The position numbers and the translations under genes were made by a program. Source: an uncultured Alphaproteobacteria bacterium (GTDB taxonomy: Bacteria > Pseudomonadota > Alphaproteobacteria > RF32 > CAG-239). From it: a DNA stretch of 51,307 nt. Location: NCBI GenBank assembly GCA_910585375.1, contig CAJUCZ010000013.1:1-51307 (forward strand). The letters run 5' to 3'. The stretch's first letter is position 1; every line of letters starts with the position of its first letter. The notes under the pieces are model-generated. The model did not search any database. It saw only the letters and a program-made list of their open reading frames with translations, and had not been told where the DNA came from. Of this stretch, positions 26,045 through 33,882 are shown one piece after another.

Positions 26045-26075
26045 AGTATATTTTTTAGAGCATACTCTAAGTCAA
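26045..26075 (-). promoter_or_regulatory. MerR-type operator/promoter before the aldo/keto reductase gene
   Basis: On the minus strand TTGACT (26075-26070) and TATACT (26050-26045) are 19 bp apart. The spacer contains TTAGAGTATGCTCTAA, an almost perfect dyad. Overlong 19-bp spacing with a central dyad is the hallmark of MerR-activated promoters. The start site would be near 26038, 28 nt before the ATG. Confidence 0.8.
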
Positions 26076-26154
26076 GCACTTTTTTTATAAAAATTCAAAA
26101 ATCTGTACTGGAAAAATTTTTGCCGTTGAATTAAAAAATAATCAGGAGAACATA

Positions 26155-26898
26155 ATGAAAAGGCGCGAATTTATATTAAATTCCGTATGGGCGGCCGGCG
26201 GCTTGGCACTGCTGAACGCCTGCAAAGAAAATCAACCGCTCTCAACCGTCAGCAAAGGAGAACACCCGATGAAAGTATTAATGATAAACGGCAGCTGCAA
26301 TGAACACGGCTGCACCTACACCGCCTTGAATGAAGTTGCCGGAAGCCTGAATGCCGAAGGAATAGAAACCGAAATTGTCCAACTCGGAAAATACGCTTAT
26401 CGGGATTGTATCGGCTGCGGCGCCTGCCGGAAGAATATGAACAGTCGTTGTATCTTTAATGATGACATAATCAACGCTATTATTGAAAAAGCCGAACATT
26501 CGGACGGATTCGTTTTTGGGTCGCCGGTTTATTACGCTCATCCCAGCGGCCGCTTGCTTTCCGTGCTGAACCGCGCATTTTACGCCGGCGGCAACGCCTT
26601 TGCATTCAAGCCGGGAGCCGCTGTTGTTTCTGCCCGCCGCGCCGGAACTGCGGGCTCGATTGATGTGATTAATAAGTATTTTACAATCAATAAAATGCCG
26701 GTCGTTTCTTCCACCTATTGGAATATGGTGCACGGCAATAAGCCGGAAGACGTCTTGCAGGATGAAGAAGGGCTGCAAACCATGCGCAATCTCGGCAAAA
26801 ACATGGCTTGGCTGCTCAAAAGCATGGAAGCGGCAAAGAAAAACGGCATAGCTTTGCCGGATAACGAAGCCGGAGCCAGAACCAACTTTATTCGCTAG
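26155..26898 (+). CDS. Tat-signal lipoprotein, NADPH-dependent FMN reductase family
   Basis: This 247-residue protein starts with a twin-arginine motif (KRREFILNS) and a lipobox (LLNAC, Cys23), so it should be a Tat-exported lipoprotein. From residue 39 it is an iron-sulfur flavoprotein or FMN reductase of the flavodoxin fold: MINGSC phosphate loop, CIGCGACRKNMNSRC cysteine cluster and FGSPVYYAHPSG. Met39 is a second in-frame start with AAAGGAG eight bases upstream, which would make the standard cytoplasmic enzyme. Its 3' end overlaps the convergent tatC gene by 11 nt. Confidence 0.9.
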   Translation: MKRREFILNSVWAAGGLALLNACKENQPLSTVSKGEHPMKVLMINGSCNEHGCTYTALNEVAGSLNAEGIETEIVQLGKYAYRDCIGCGACRKNMNSRCIFNDDIINAIIEKAEHSDGFVFGSPVYYAHPSGRLLSVLNRAFYAGGNAFAFKPGAAVVSARRAGTAGSIDVINKYFTINKMPVVSSTYWNMVHGNKPEDVLQDEEGLQTMRNLGKNMAWLLKSMEAAKKNGIALPDNEAGARTNFIR

Positions 26899-27613
26899 GC
26901 TTTTTTATCCGCCTTGCAAAATATAATCCGCCTTCAAAAAGGCCGTAAGTCGGAAGCGTCAGCATCAGCTGGCTGACGATGTCCGGCGGCGTAAGAATGC
27001 CGGAAATAATCAATATGGCTACAAAAATATAACGGCGCTTGCTTTTAACCGCATCATAAGAGGCGATTCCCGAGCGGATGAGGGAATAAGTCACCAGCGG
27101 AAACTGAAACATAATGCCAAAGGCCACGGCCAGCCATAACGAAAGCCCGATAACGTTGGAAATGCCGAATACGGCTTTAATGTCCTCAGTCGCAAAGCTG
27201 ACGCCAAACTTGATAATCATGGGCAGAATGAGAAAAGTGCAGAAAACCACGCCGATGCAAAACAAAAGGCTGGACGTCAGAACGGCGGAACGGATAAAAC
27301 GCCGTTCGTTGTCATAAAGCGCCGGCAAAACAAAATTCCAAATTTGTCTGGCAAGATACGGAAAACAAACTGCCAGATCCAAAACGACGGCCAGTTTGAT
27401 TTGCAGAATAAAAACCTCGGCCGGAGAAAAAAAGTTCAGCGTTACCGGCGCATCGGCAATAATCGTCCTGATCAGCCAATCCAGAAAGTACGGCGCAATC
27501 AGAAACATCAGCGGCAAAACAAGTGCGATGGCCGTCAGACAACGGATAAGCATCAATCGCAGCGCTTCCAGATGCGCAATCAGATTCTCGTCTTTATCTT
27601 CCTGAACAGCCAT
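26888..27613 (-). CDS. tatC: Sec-independent protein translocase TatC
   Basis: TatC is the core inner-membrane receptor for twin-arginine signals. The 241-residue protein has six membrane helices, the N-terminal HLEALR motif whose Glu contacts the signal, FFSPAEVF in the first periplasmic loop region, and TPPDIVSQLMLTLP in the last part, as in E. coli TatC. It overlaps tatA by one base (TAATG), so the two are translationally coupled. No tatB lies beside them. It is the last gene of the operon that begins with the cupin. Confidence 0.96.
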   Translation of the reverse strand: MAVQEDKDENLIAHLEALRLMLIRCLTAIALVLPLMFLIAPYFLDWLIRTIIADAPVTLNFFSPAEVFILQIKLAVVLDLAVCFPYLARQIWNFVLPALYDNERRFIRSAVLTSSLLFCIGVVFCTFLILPMIIKFGVSFATEDIKAVFGISNVIGLSLWLAVAFGIMFQFPLVTYSLIRSGIASYDAVKSKRRYIFVAILIISGILTPPDIVSQLMLTLPTYGLFEGGLYFARRIKKPSE

Positions 27614-27822
27614 TATTTTTCAGATTTTTTTTCTTCTTCGGCGGCGGCTTTTTCCACGCTGTCTTTCAGTTCCTTCGCCTCATTTTGCAGAGCTTCTTTG
27701 GCCTTTTTATATTCATATTGGGCTTTGCCGAGGGCCTTAGCCAGCTCTGGAATGCGCTTCCCGCCGAATAAAACCAGCACCACAACCAGAATAAGTACAA
27801 TTTCCGTAACACCTAAAGACAT
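27613..27822 (-). CDS. tatA: Sec-independent protein translocase TatA
   Basis: TatA forms the oligomer that lets folded proteins cross the inner membrane. The 69-residue protein has one N-terminal helix, the FGGKRIPELAKALGKA hinge and amphipathic helix, and a charged tail rich in Lys/Glu. The SD site AAGGAG is strong. It lies directly after the polyferredoxin gene and one base ahead of tatC. In the absence of tatB it may do both jobs, as in minimal TatAC systems. Confidence 0.94.
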   Translation of the reverse strand: MSLGVTEIVLILVVVLVLFGGKRIPELAKALGKAQYEYKKAKEALQNEAKELKDSVEKAAAEEEKKSEK

Positions 27823-27840
27823 TTTCTTCTCCTTAAAAAA

Positions 27841-29127
27841 TTATAAAACCTGTTGTTCCTGCACCGCAAAAATGCTGATGGCCTGAACCGGACAAACGCT
27901 GTGGCAAACCCCGCAGCCGATACAACCGGATGAATCAATCAACGGTATTTCGCCGTCTTCTTTGCTGATAACGCCGCGCGGGCACTCCGCCACACATAAG
28001 CCGCACTGAATGCAAACGTCGGGATTAATGCTGGCAAGCCCGATACGCGTTTTTTGCTTTTCGGCCAGAGTGATTCGCCGGATTGCTCCGGACGGGCAGA
28101 CCTCAGAGCATTTGTGGCAGTTATAGTCGCAAAAACTATCGGCGTAATCAATGTGAACCGCACCGAATTCATTGTCGGCTTTTTTCAAAATCTTCATCGG
28201 GCAGTTTTGCACACAGAGATTGCAGTTCAGGCATTTGTTGACAAACTTCTCGACATTGTCCGCTCCGGCCGGCAAAATCACGCGCCGAACCTTGGCCGCA
28301 ATGCTTTTTCCTATTTCCATGCCGCCTTTGACCGCAGCAGCCAGAACGACAAAAGCCGCTCCGCCGATAAGAAGCCTGCGCCGCGCCGGAGAAAATTCCG
28401 CTTCTTTGCCCTTATTATGCCCGAACACTATTGCGCTCTTAGGACAGACCGCCGGACATTTCAGGCACTTGATGCAGGTCTCGTTGTCAACTTCGTGATT
28501 CTTATAATCAATGCTGGCAGTCGGACAGTTGCGGGCACATAAGCCGCAGGTAATGCAGTTTTCCTCATTGATGTAAATTTTGTTGTAAGAAAATTTCGAT
28601 AGCAGCCCCAAAACAGCGCCGACCGGACAAATTTCGGCGCAAAACAGGCGGCCTTTGAACCAGACCAGCACGGCAACAATAAAAATTGCTCCGATACCGA
28701 GATAAGCGCCGCTTATGGCCGAACCAAAAAGCGAATACGGGTCAATCAGCCGGATAAGATAAGCTGTTCCGCCGATAAGCGTGCCGAAAACAATGGCCGC
28801 AATAAAATATTTGTACGGTCGGGACTTTCTGTATTGCGGCAAATTCTTACGATGGAAAGCAAAAGACAAAAATTCCTGCAACAGACCGAAAGGGCAGAGT
28901 GTCGAGCAGTAAATGCGCCCGAACAGCAGCGTCAGCAGCAAAATGCCGGCAAATAACAACGCTGCCGCCAGTGAAAAATCAACAAGAACACGCTGTGCCA
29001 GAGCACTGACTTGCAAATCAAAAATTTTGACCGGATAAAAGATTCCGGCAAAAGCCAAAACTGCAAGAATGCCAATGACGGCAGCCGTCAGAATTCTGAT
29101 ATAACGGCAAATCTTATTTTTGTTCAT
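27841..29127 (-). CDS. Membrane polyferredoxin (NapH/NapG-like fusion)
   Basis: The 428-residue protein has an N-terminal NapH/NosR-like membrane part with about five helices and the paired motifs CPFGLLQE and CPVGAVLG, followed by two ferredoxin clusters (CGLCARNCP and CIKCLKCPAVCP). Then comes an internal ARRRLLIGG-hydrophobic stretch that looks like an embedded twin-arginine signal. After it comes a NapG-like part with more 4Fe-4S sites (CLNCNLCVQNCP, CHKCSEVCP, CIQCGLCVAECP, CIGCGVCHSVCP). It probably passes electrons between the quinone pool and envelope redox proteins. The ATG at 29127 has a CGGAG site; a longer frame to 29157 lacks one. Confidence 0.88.
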   Translation of the reverse strand: MNKNKICRYIRILTAAVIGILAVLAFAGIFYPVKIFDLQVSALAQRVLVDFSLAAALLFAGILLLTLLFGRIYCSTLCPFGLLQEFLSFAFHRKNLPQYRKSRPYKYFIAAIVFGTLIGGTAYLIRLIDPYSLFGSAISGAYLGIGAIFIVAVLVWFKGRLFCAEICPVGAVLGLLSKFSYNKIYINEENCITCGLCARNCPTASIDYKNHEVDNETCIKCLKCPAVCPKSAIVFGHNKGKEAEFSPARRRLLIGGAAFVVLAAAVKGGMEIGKSIAAKVRRVILPAGADNVEKFVNKCLNCNLCVQNCPMKILKKADNEFGAVHIDYADSFCDYNCHKCSEVCPSGAIRRITLAEKQKTRIGLASINPDVCIQCGLCVAECPRGVISKEDGEIPLIDSSGCIGCGVCHSVCPVQAISIFAVQEQQVL

Positions 29128-29194
29128 CTTATGCTCCGATACAAACTGTTCTTTCATAATTTAGCTGCAAATTTGCGGCAAGGCAAGAACAGAA

Positions 29195-29737
29195 TTATTT
29201 TATGCTCCTGCCCGCATCATAAGCCTGCTGCATGGCCGGACTGTTTTTAATGTCGCCGGCCTGCCATGCGCCGGTACCGTAAATCACGCCTTTTTCCCGT
29301 GCGCCGTCCAGACAGTCTTCCGTAAAGCCGCGAAAGGCTTCCAGCGTTTTTTTCATATTGGCATGGCTGTCGTCTGCCGCTGCCACAATAAAGTAAAAGT
29401 CTTTGTTGCTGATTTCGGTATAACGCGGCACGGTGCGGTCAATTAACGTCTTCATCTGCCCGTTCATGCTGTAAAAATAAACCGGCGTTGCCATGACAAT
29501 AACGTCGGCTTCGACCATTTTGTTCAAAATTTCTTCCATATCGTCTTTTTGAACACACTTGTGTGTGCTGTTGCAAACGCCGCAGCCACGGCAGAAGTTG
29601 ATGTTTTTGCTGTTGATAAAGATTTTTTCCACCATGTTTCCTGCCTCGGCGGCGCCTTTGGCAAACTGGTCGCACAGCGTGTCGGAATTGCCGCCCTTGC
29701 GGAAACTGGCCGATAAGATAAGTACTTTTTTAGTCAT
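29195..29737 (-). CDS. NADPH-dependent FMN reductase-family protein (cytoplasmic)
   Basis: The 180-residue flavodoxin-fold protein has the phosphate loop SASFRKGGNSDTL, the cysteine group CRGCGVCNSTHKC and MATPVYFYSMNGQMK. It should bind FMN and move electrons from NAD(P)H. Unlike the related gene at 26155 it has no export signal. It begins five bases after the stop of the upstream decarboxylase-like gene, whose last codons contain its AAGGA site, so it is inside the same operon. Confidence 0.92.
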   Translation of the reverse strand: MTKKVLILSASFRKGGNSDTLCDQFAKGAAEAGNMVEKIFINSKNINFCRGCGVCNSTHKCVQKDDMEEILNKMVEADVIVMATPVYFYSMNGQMKTLIDRTVPRYTEISNKDFYFIVAAADDSHANMKKTLEAFRGFTEDCLDGAREKGVIYGTGAWQAGDIKNSPAMQQAYDAGRSIK

Positions 29738-29742
29738 GTCAT

Positions 29743-30531
29743 TCAGTCCTTAGATACTTCGTTGATAATGTTAATGGCATTGAGTGACCGCGGATAACCG
29801 ATATACGGCAAAATTTGCGTAACCGTATCCAGCAGTTTTTGCTTGTCATTTCCGACCTTGAGATTAGCCTGTGCATGAGCCTTGGCTTGCGGTTCCGCGC
29901 CGCCCATAGATACCAGAACGGTAAAGGTCAGCAGCTCGCGGGTCGGGAGGTCCAGACCGGTACGGGTATAATAGTCGCCGAAACAGTTGGCCGATAAATA
30001 ATCCTGAACATGTTTGAGCTCCCGCGGGGCATTTTTGCGCATATTTTCAATTTGGTCTCTTCCAAAAATATCGCTTTGAACGGCAATGCCTTTGTCCAAA
30101 CGGGTGTCCGGTGTTGTCGTACTTTGACCGGCAAGCGGCAAAGAAAGGCCTTTGGCTGCCAATACATCGTTTGTTGCGCCGATAAAGTCATAAACCTTGG
30201 CCATGCCGGCATATGGAACCGCCTGATACACAACCTCTTTGACTTCAACCGCAGAAACGCCGTCTTCCAGCGCCTGAGCCAGAATCAGCTTGTATTCGTT
30301 GACGGACTGTGTTGCGATATGCGCCGCCAAAACCGTCAGATAACGCGTTTTGACGTCAAGTTTGCCGTGCGGCAATACATCTTTTTTTATAAAATTGTCC
30401 CATAAAGCGGCCAGCTCGGGATCTGTTTGCTTCAAATCTGTCATTTTTTTCTCCTTGTATTGCGGGTAAAGCAGAAAAGCGCCGGCAATCACGGCAACCG
30501 CCGCTGCTCCGGTTATAATATATTTATACAT
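29743..30531 (-). CDS. Membrane-anchored carboxymuconolactone decarboxylase-family protein
   Basis: The 262-residue protein has an N-terminal hydrophobic anchor or signal (about 4-22) and then two tandem carboxymuconolactone-decarboxylase-like helical domains (about 35-130 and 165-258). The CxxC of AhpD-type members is absent, so a peroxidase-linked role is not supported; family members act on lactones or simply bind small molecules. Met30 is an in-frame second start with a perfect AAGGAG site six bases upstream, giving the usual soluble form. It overlaps the cupin gene by one base (TAATG). Confidence 0.87.
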   Translation of the reverse strand: MYKYIITGAAAVAVIAGAFLLYPQYKEKKMTDLKQTDPELAALWDNFIKKDVLPHGKLDVKTRYLTVLAAHIATQSVNEYKLILAQALEDGVSAVEVKEVVYQAVPYAGMAKVYDFIGATNDVLAAKGLSLPLAGQSTTTPDTRLDKGIAVQSDIFGRDQIENMRKNAPRELKHVQDYLSANCFGDYYTRTGLDLPTRELLTFTVLVSMGGAEPQAKAHAQANLKVGNDKQKLLDTVTQILPYIGYPRSLNAINIINEVSKD

Positions 30532-31022
30532 TATTTATATTCCTTGTCAGAAACCGGTTCCAGCCAGGTTGTCTGGTTATCGGGCAAATTGGTTTCTACC
30601 GAGATATGCGTAAACCAGGAGTCCGGTGCGGCGCCGTGCCAATGTTCAATATTGAGCGGAATACGGACAACATCGCCTTTTTTCAAAATTTGTACTTCTT
30701 TTCCGCGCTCCTGATACCGGCCTTCTCCCGATAATACCAGCAGGATTTGCCCGCCGCTGTGCTTGTGCCAGTTGGTTCTGGCGCCGGGCTCAAACGTTAC
30801 GTTGGCCAGTGACGAATTCCACACCGCGTCATTGGCGCTCAGTCTGGTAAGATAAGTCTGTCCGGTAAAGAACTTGCCGTAAGGATTTGGTTCGCCTTGT
30901 TCAAAAACGGTATCAACCGGTGCTTTTTTCATTTCTGCTGCCTCCGCAATTTGTAAATGGATGAAAGTGTTTAAGGTTAATAAAATTGTTCCGAAAGTGC
31001 GTATTCTCATTGTCTGTTCCAT
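30531..31022 (-). CDS. Exported cupin-domain protein
   Basis: The protein (163 residues from the longest start) has a signal peptide (to about residue 29, ending AEAAE) and a single cupin barrel (about 60-150) with the metal ligands of NWHKHSGGQ and IEHWHG. The partner gene downstream, a carboxymuconolactone decarboxylase, often sits beside or is fused to such cupins. An in-frame ATG at 31010 has a better-placed GGAA site. A further in-frame ATG at 30932, with GGAGG eight bases before it, would make a cytoplasmic form. It heads the six-gene operon that ends in tatC. Confidence 0.88.
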   Translation of the reverse strand: MEQTMRIRTFGTILLTLNTFIHLQIAEAAEMKKAPVDTVFEQGEPNPYGKFFTGQTYLTRLSANDAVWNSSLANVTFEPGARTNWHKHSGGQILLVLSGEGRYQERGKEVQILKKGDVVRIPLNIEHWHGAAPDSWFTHISVETNLPDNQTTWLEPVSDKEYK

Positions 31023-31050
31023 AAAAAATCAGTTTTTACGATTCGTAATT

Positions 31051-31081
31051 ATGATAATATTTAGAGCTAACTCTAGGTCAA
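31051..31081 (-). promoter_or_regulatory. MerR-type operator/promoter before the cupin-tatC operon
   Basis: On the minus strand TTGACC (31081-31076) and TATCAT (31056-31051) are 19 bp apart, with the dyad TAGAGTTAGCTCTA in the spacer. The same region is upstream of the divergent MerR-family gene, so it may also serve autoregulation. Confidence 0.8.
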
Positions 31082-31089
31082 GTATTTTG

Positions 31090-31118
31090 TTGACATTTTC
31101 AAAAATTTTTTACACCAT
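31090..31118 (+). promoter_or_regulatory. Candidate promoter of the MerR-family gene
   Basis: TTGACA (31090-31095) is a perfect -35 box. Either TACACC at 31111 (15 bp) or CACCAT at 31113 (17 bp) could be the -10 box; both are weak. Confidence 0.4.
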
Positions 31119-31136
31119 ATGTACACGGAGGTAAAA

Positions 31137-31595
31137 ATGGGATATTCAATCGGGCAGGTTGCCAAAAAAACAGGGCTGACGGCTCATACATTGCGTTATT
31201 ATGAAAAAGAAGGGCTTTTGCCGTTTGTCAGAAAAAACGGTTCGGGATTGCGCGTTTTTTCCGACAGCGACCTCGGTTGGCTCACGCTGATAGAATGCCT
31301 GAAAGGAACAGGCATGCCGCTGAAAGGCATCAAACAGTATATTGACTGGTATATGGCGGGAGATTCAACGCTGCCGCAGCGTTTGGAAATGTTCAAAGCG
31401 CAAAAATCCCGACTGCTTGAACAAATGGCGCAGTTGCAAAAGCATATGGAAAAAATTGATTATAAAATTGCTTATTACGAGGAAATCATAGCCCGTGGAG
31501 AGCAGGGCATTTGGGAACGCTGTCCGGAACTGAAAGCCGAACGCGACCGGATTTATGGCAAAACGTTTGAAGAAAAGGAACAAAAAAGTGCCTGA
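31137..31595 (+). CDS. MerR-family regulator (NmlR/AdhR-like)
   Basis: The 152-residue protein has the MerR winged HTH (residues 1-70: YSIGQVAKKTGLTAHTLRYYEKEGLLP) and a C-terminal dimerisation coiled coil (80-125). Cys54 in LIECLKGTGMPLKGI falls at the position of the reactive cysteine of NmlR/AdhR proteins, which sense aldehydes and other electrophiles. It probably acts on the three 19-bp-spacer promoters at 26045, 31051 and 39465. The ATG at 31137 follows a perfect GGAGGT site; an upstream ATG at 31119 overlaps nothing useful and lacks one. Confidence 0.92.
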   Translation: MGYSIGQVAKKTGLTAHTLRYYEKEGLLPFVRKNGSGLRVFSDSDLGWLTLIECLKGTGMPLKGIKQYIDWYMAGDSTLPQRLEMFKAQKSRLLEQMAQLQKHMEKIDYKIAYYEEIIARGEQGIWERCPELKAERDRIYGKTFEEKEQKSA

Positions 31596-32217
31596 AAAAT
31601 ATGAAATTGTTTATGTCTTACGCAATGAAGCCATGCCCGGACTGATAAAAATCGGCATTACACAGCGTGCGGATATTGAAACCCGAATGAAAGAGCTTTA
31701 TTCCACCGGCGTCCCTCTGCCATTTGAATGCCTCTGGGCCGGAGAATTTTGTGACTGCCGGAAAATTGAAAAAATTCTTCATAATGCTTTTGCCGATATG
31801 CGTGTCAACCAAAACCGCGAGTTCTTTAAACTGGCGCCGGAGAGGGTCACGCCGCTGCTGGAAGAATTGTGCGTTAAGGTCATTACCTCTCAATTTGGCA
31901 AAATTATGAATAAAAACGTAACCAGAGAAGAGCAGGAAGACCTTAAAAGTTATAAACGAAAAAGCCGTCCGCCGCTTAATTTTTATGAGATGGGAATTCC
32001 GGAAGGAAGTATTCTGGAATTCACAAAAGATAAAAATATTCAGGTCAGGGTCGTTGCGCCCAAAAAGGTAGAACATGAGGGAAAACAGTATTCTTTAACG
32101 GCTCTGACAATGGAATTGCTGCAATTGCCTTATTCTGTTCAGCCGACCGGATATTGGAGCTGGCAGGGAAAAAATCTGCAAAATATATATGATGAAACTT
32201 ATACTGCTGAAGAATAA
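31588..32217 (+). CDS. GIY-YIG (T5orf172-type) nuclease-domain protein
   Basis: The protein has an N-terminal GIY-YIG-like domain of the T5orf172/MUG113 kind (IVYVLRNEAMPGLIKIGIT, then R..ELYSTGVPLPFE and the NREFFKL end), followed by a linker and a C-terminal domain (about 140-208) with FTKDKNIQVRVVAPKKVEHEGKQYSLTALT and YWSWQG, like the DUF4357/RAMA modules seen in restriction-linked proteins. It could act on nucleic acid. The GTG at 31588 with AAGGAA upstream is favoured; an ATG at 31555 would overlap the MerR gene by 41 nt. Confidence 0.75.
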   Translation: MPEKYEIVYVLRNEAMPGLIKIGITQRADIETRMKELYSTGVPLPFECLWAGEFCDCRKIEKILHNAFADMRVNQNREFFKLAPERVTPLLEELCVKVITSQFGKIMNKNVTREEQEDLKSYKRKSRPPLNFYEMGIPEGSILEFTKDKNIQVRVVAPKKVEHEGKQYSLTALTMELLQLPYSVQPTGYWSWQGKNLQNIYDETYTAEE

Positions 32218-32243
32218 GTTTGTTTTTTTACGGGAAACAGACA

Positions 32244-32272
32244 GCGCCGGAATTTTTTCCGGCGTTTTTTTT
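32244..32272 (+). terminator. Intrinsic terminator after the GIY-YIG gene
   Basis: CGCCGGAA (32245-32252) pairs with TTCCGGCG (32257-32264), loop TTTT, followed by eight T. Confidence 0.93.
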
Positions 32273-32367
32273 GCAAAGAAATTTAGCTTGACAAACAGCC
32301 GGTTTATAATAATATCAAATACCTAAAACATATTTTTTGTCTAATTATTATTAATGCGAACTGCTGT

Positions 32368-32766
32368 ATGAAAAAGTTAAATTTTTTATTAGTTGCCGGC
32401 TTGTTTGTCTTGTCTGCTTGCGAAGGCAAAGACCGTTTGCCGCAAAATCCCAAGGATAAAGAAGAATATCGCGATTCTCAGGGCAATCATTGGATTTATA
32501 ATGCCATGTTATACCGCTGGGCTTTAATGCCTTCCGGCGGAAATGCCTCGTCGCCGTCATATTTTTATTATCCCGGTAAAAACTCTTGGACCAATGCCAG
32601 CGGAGTGGCCGTTGCGCCGCCGTCGACAGTAAAAGAAAGCACATATCGCGTGCCTTCAATCAAACCAAACTCAACAAAATCGGTTGCGCCGTCTCAGAAT
32701 AAGAGCAGCAAGCCATCGGGAAAGTCTTTCGGAAGTTCTTATCGTCCGTCACCAATAGGAGGATAA
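32368..32766 (+). CDS. Small lipoprotein paired with a YgiC-like gene (YgiB-like context)
   Basis: The 132-residue protein has a lipoprotein signal with the lipobox LSAC (Cys18) and a mature part rich in Ser, Pro and aromatic residues, with WIYNAMLYRWALMP and a Ser/Lys-rich low-complexity tail that ends SPIGG. It stops three bases before the glutathionylspermidine-synthase-like gene. In E. coli the secreted YgiB and the enzyme YgiC are paired the same way, which is why the comparison is made. Direct similarity to YgiB is weak. Confidence 0.75.
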   Translation: MKKLNFLLVAGLFVLSACEGKDRLPQNPKDKEEYRDSQGNHWIYNAMLYRWALMPSGGNASSPSYFYYPGKNSWTNASGVAVAPPSTVKESTYRVPSIKPNSTKSVAPSQNKSSKPSGKSFGSSYRPSPIGG

Positions 32767-32769
32767 GCC

Positions 32770-33876
32770 ATGAGAAGAGAAACAATACTCCCCCGCAAAA
32801 ATTATAAGGAAACCATCGAAAAACTTGGTTTTTCCTTTCATGATGATTATTGGTTTGAAAACGCTTACTACCGTTTTTCCGTATCAGAAATAGAAGAATT
32901 GGAAAAAGCGACAAAGGCATGTTATGACATGTACTGTCAGGCAGTGGAAACTTGCCTGTACGATGAACGAAAACTTGACCTTTTACAAATTCCTTTTCAG
33001 CTGAGGGACGCAGTCCGCCGCAGTTGGGAAGAAGATGATTTGTCTTTGTACGGCCGTTTTGACTTTGCCTGGGTGCACGGTGTTCCGAAACTTTTTGAGT
33101 TTAATGCCGATACGCCGACATCATTGTTGGAAGCTTCAGTTATTCAGTGGCAGTGGAAAGAGGAGCGTTTTCCAACGGCTGATCAGTTTAATTCCATACA
33201 TGAAAATCTGGTACAGTCATGGAAAGATATTCATTCCGCGTATCATTGCGATAAATACTTCTTTGCATCAATTGCGGATTGCACGGAAGATAATGCCACG
33301 CTGGATTATATTATTGCAACAGCTATAGCGGCCGGTTTGCAGACTTATGAACTGGACATTAGGGATGTAAGGCACTATGACAATTCATTGTATACCCCCG
33401 ATGACAGTCCCATAAATTGTATGTTCAAGCTCTATCCTTGGGAGACGATGTTTGAAGAAAATCCGGAAGGCTGTATGACGGAAATGTGCTGGATTGAACC
33501 GCTTTGGAAGTCATTGATGTCCAATAAGGCCATGCTGCCGATACTGTATGAGATGTTTCCTGACAGCCCGTACATTTTGCCGGCTTATTTTGAGCCGGGC
33601 AGATTGCGCTCTTATTGTAAAAAGCCGGTTTTTTCCCGTGAAGGCGCCAATGTGGAACTGTACCGCTATGGTGTGCTGCTGGAAAAATCGGAAGGAGAAT
33701 ATGGCAAAGAAGGCTATATTTATCAGGAATATGTTGATGTTCCGTCTTTTCTGGGCAATTATCCCGTTTTGGGAAGCTGGATTGTCGGAGGCGAGGCCTG
33801 CGGCCTTGGCATCAGAGAGACCTCATCGCGGATTACGGATAATATGAGCCGTTTTGTTCCGCATATCATTGTGTAA
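32770..33876 (+). CDS. Glutathionylspermidine synthase-like ATP-grasp protein (YgiC/YjfC type)
   Basis: The 368-residue protein matches the C-terminal synthetase domain of glutathionylspermidine synthase: GRFDFAWVHGVPKLFEFNADTPTSLLE, CWIEPLWKSLMSNKAMLPILYEMFP and YIYQEYVDVPSFLGNYPVLGSWIVGG. Such stand-alone proteins of the YgiC/YjfC type are ATP-grasp peptide ligases whose natural product is not settled. The amidase half of the bifunctional enzyme is absent. It follows the lipoprotein gene in a two-gene operon that ends in a good terminator. Confidence 0.92.
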   Translation: MRRETILPRKNYKETIEKLGFSFHDDYWFENAYYRFSVSEIEELEKATKACYDMYCQAVETCLYDERKLDLLQIPFQLRDAVRRSWEEDDLSLYGRFDFAWVHGVPKLFEFNADTPTSLLEASVIQWQWKEERFPTADQFNSIHENLVQSWKDIHSAYHCDKYFFASIADCTEDNATLDYIIATAIAAGLQTYELDIRDVRHYDNSLYTPDDSPINCMFKLYPWETMFEENPEGCMTEMCWIEPLWKSLMSNKAMLPILYEMFPDSPYILPAYFEPGRLRSYCKKPVFSREGANVELYRYGVLLEKSEGEYGKEGYIYQEYVDVPSFLGNYPVLGSWIVGGEACGLGIRETSSRITDNMSRFVPHIIV

Positions 33877-33882
33877 TTTGAA

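Noticed and set aside
26155..26898. Assigning the 26045 MerR promoter to this rightward gene
   Set aside because: The dyad is symmetrical, but the -35 and -10 boxes point to the aldo/keto reductase gene; a plus-strand promoter was not found.
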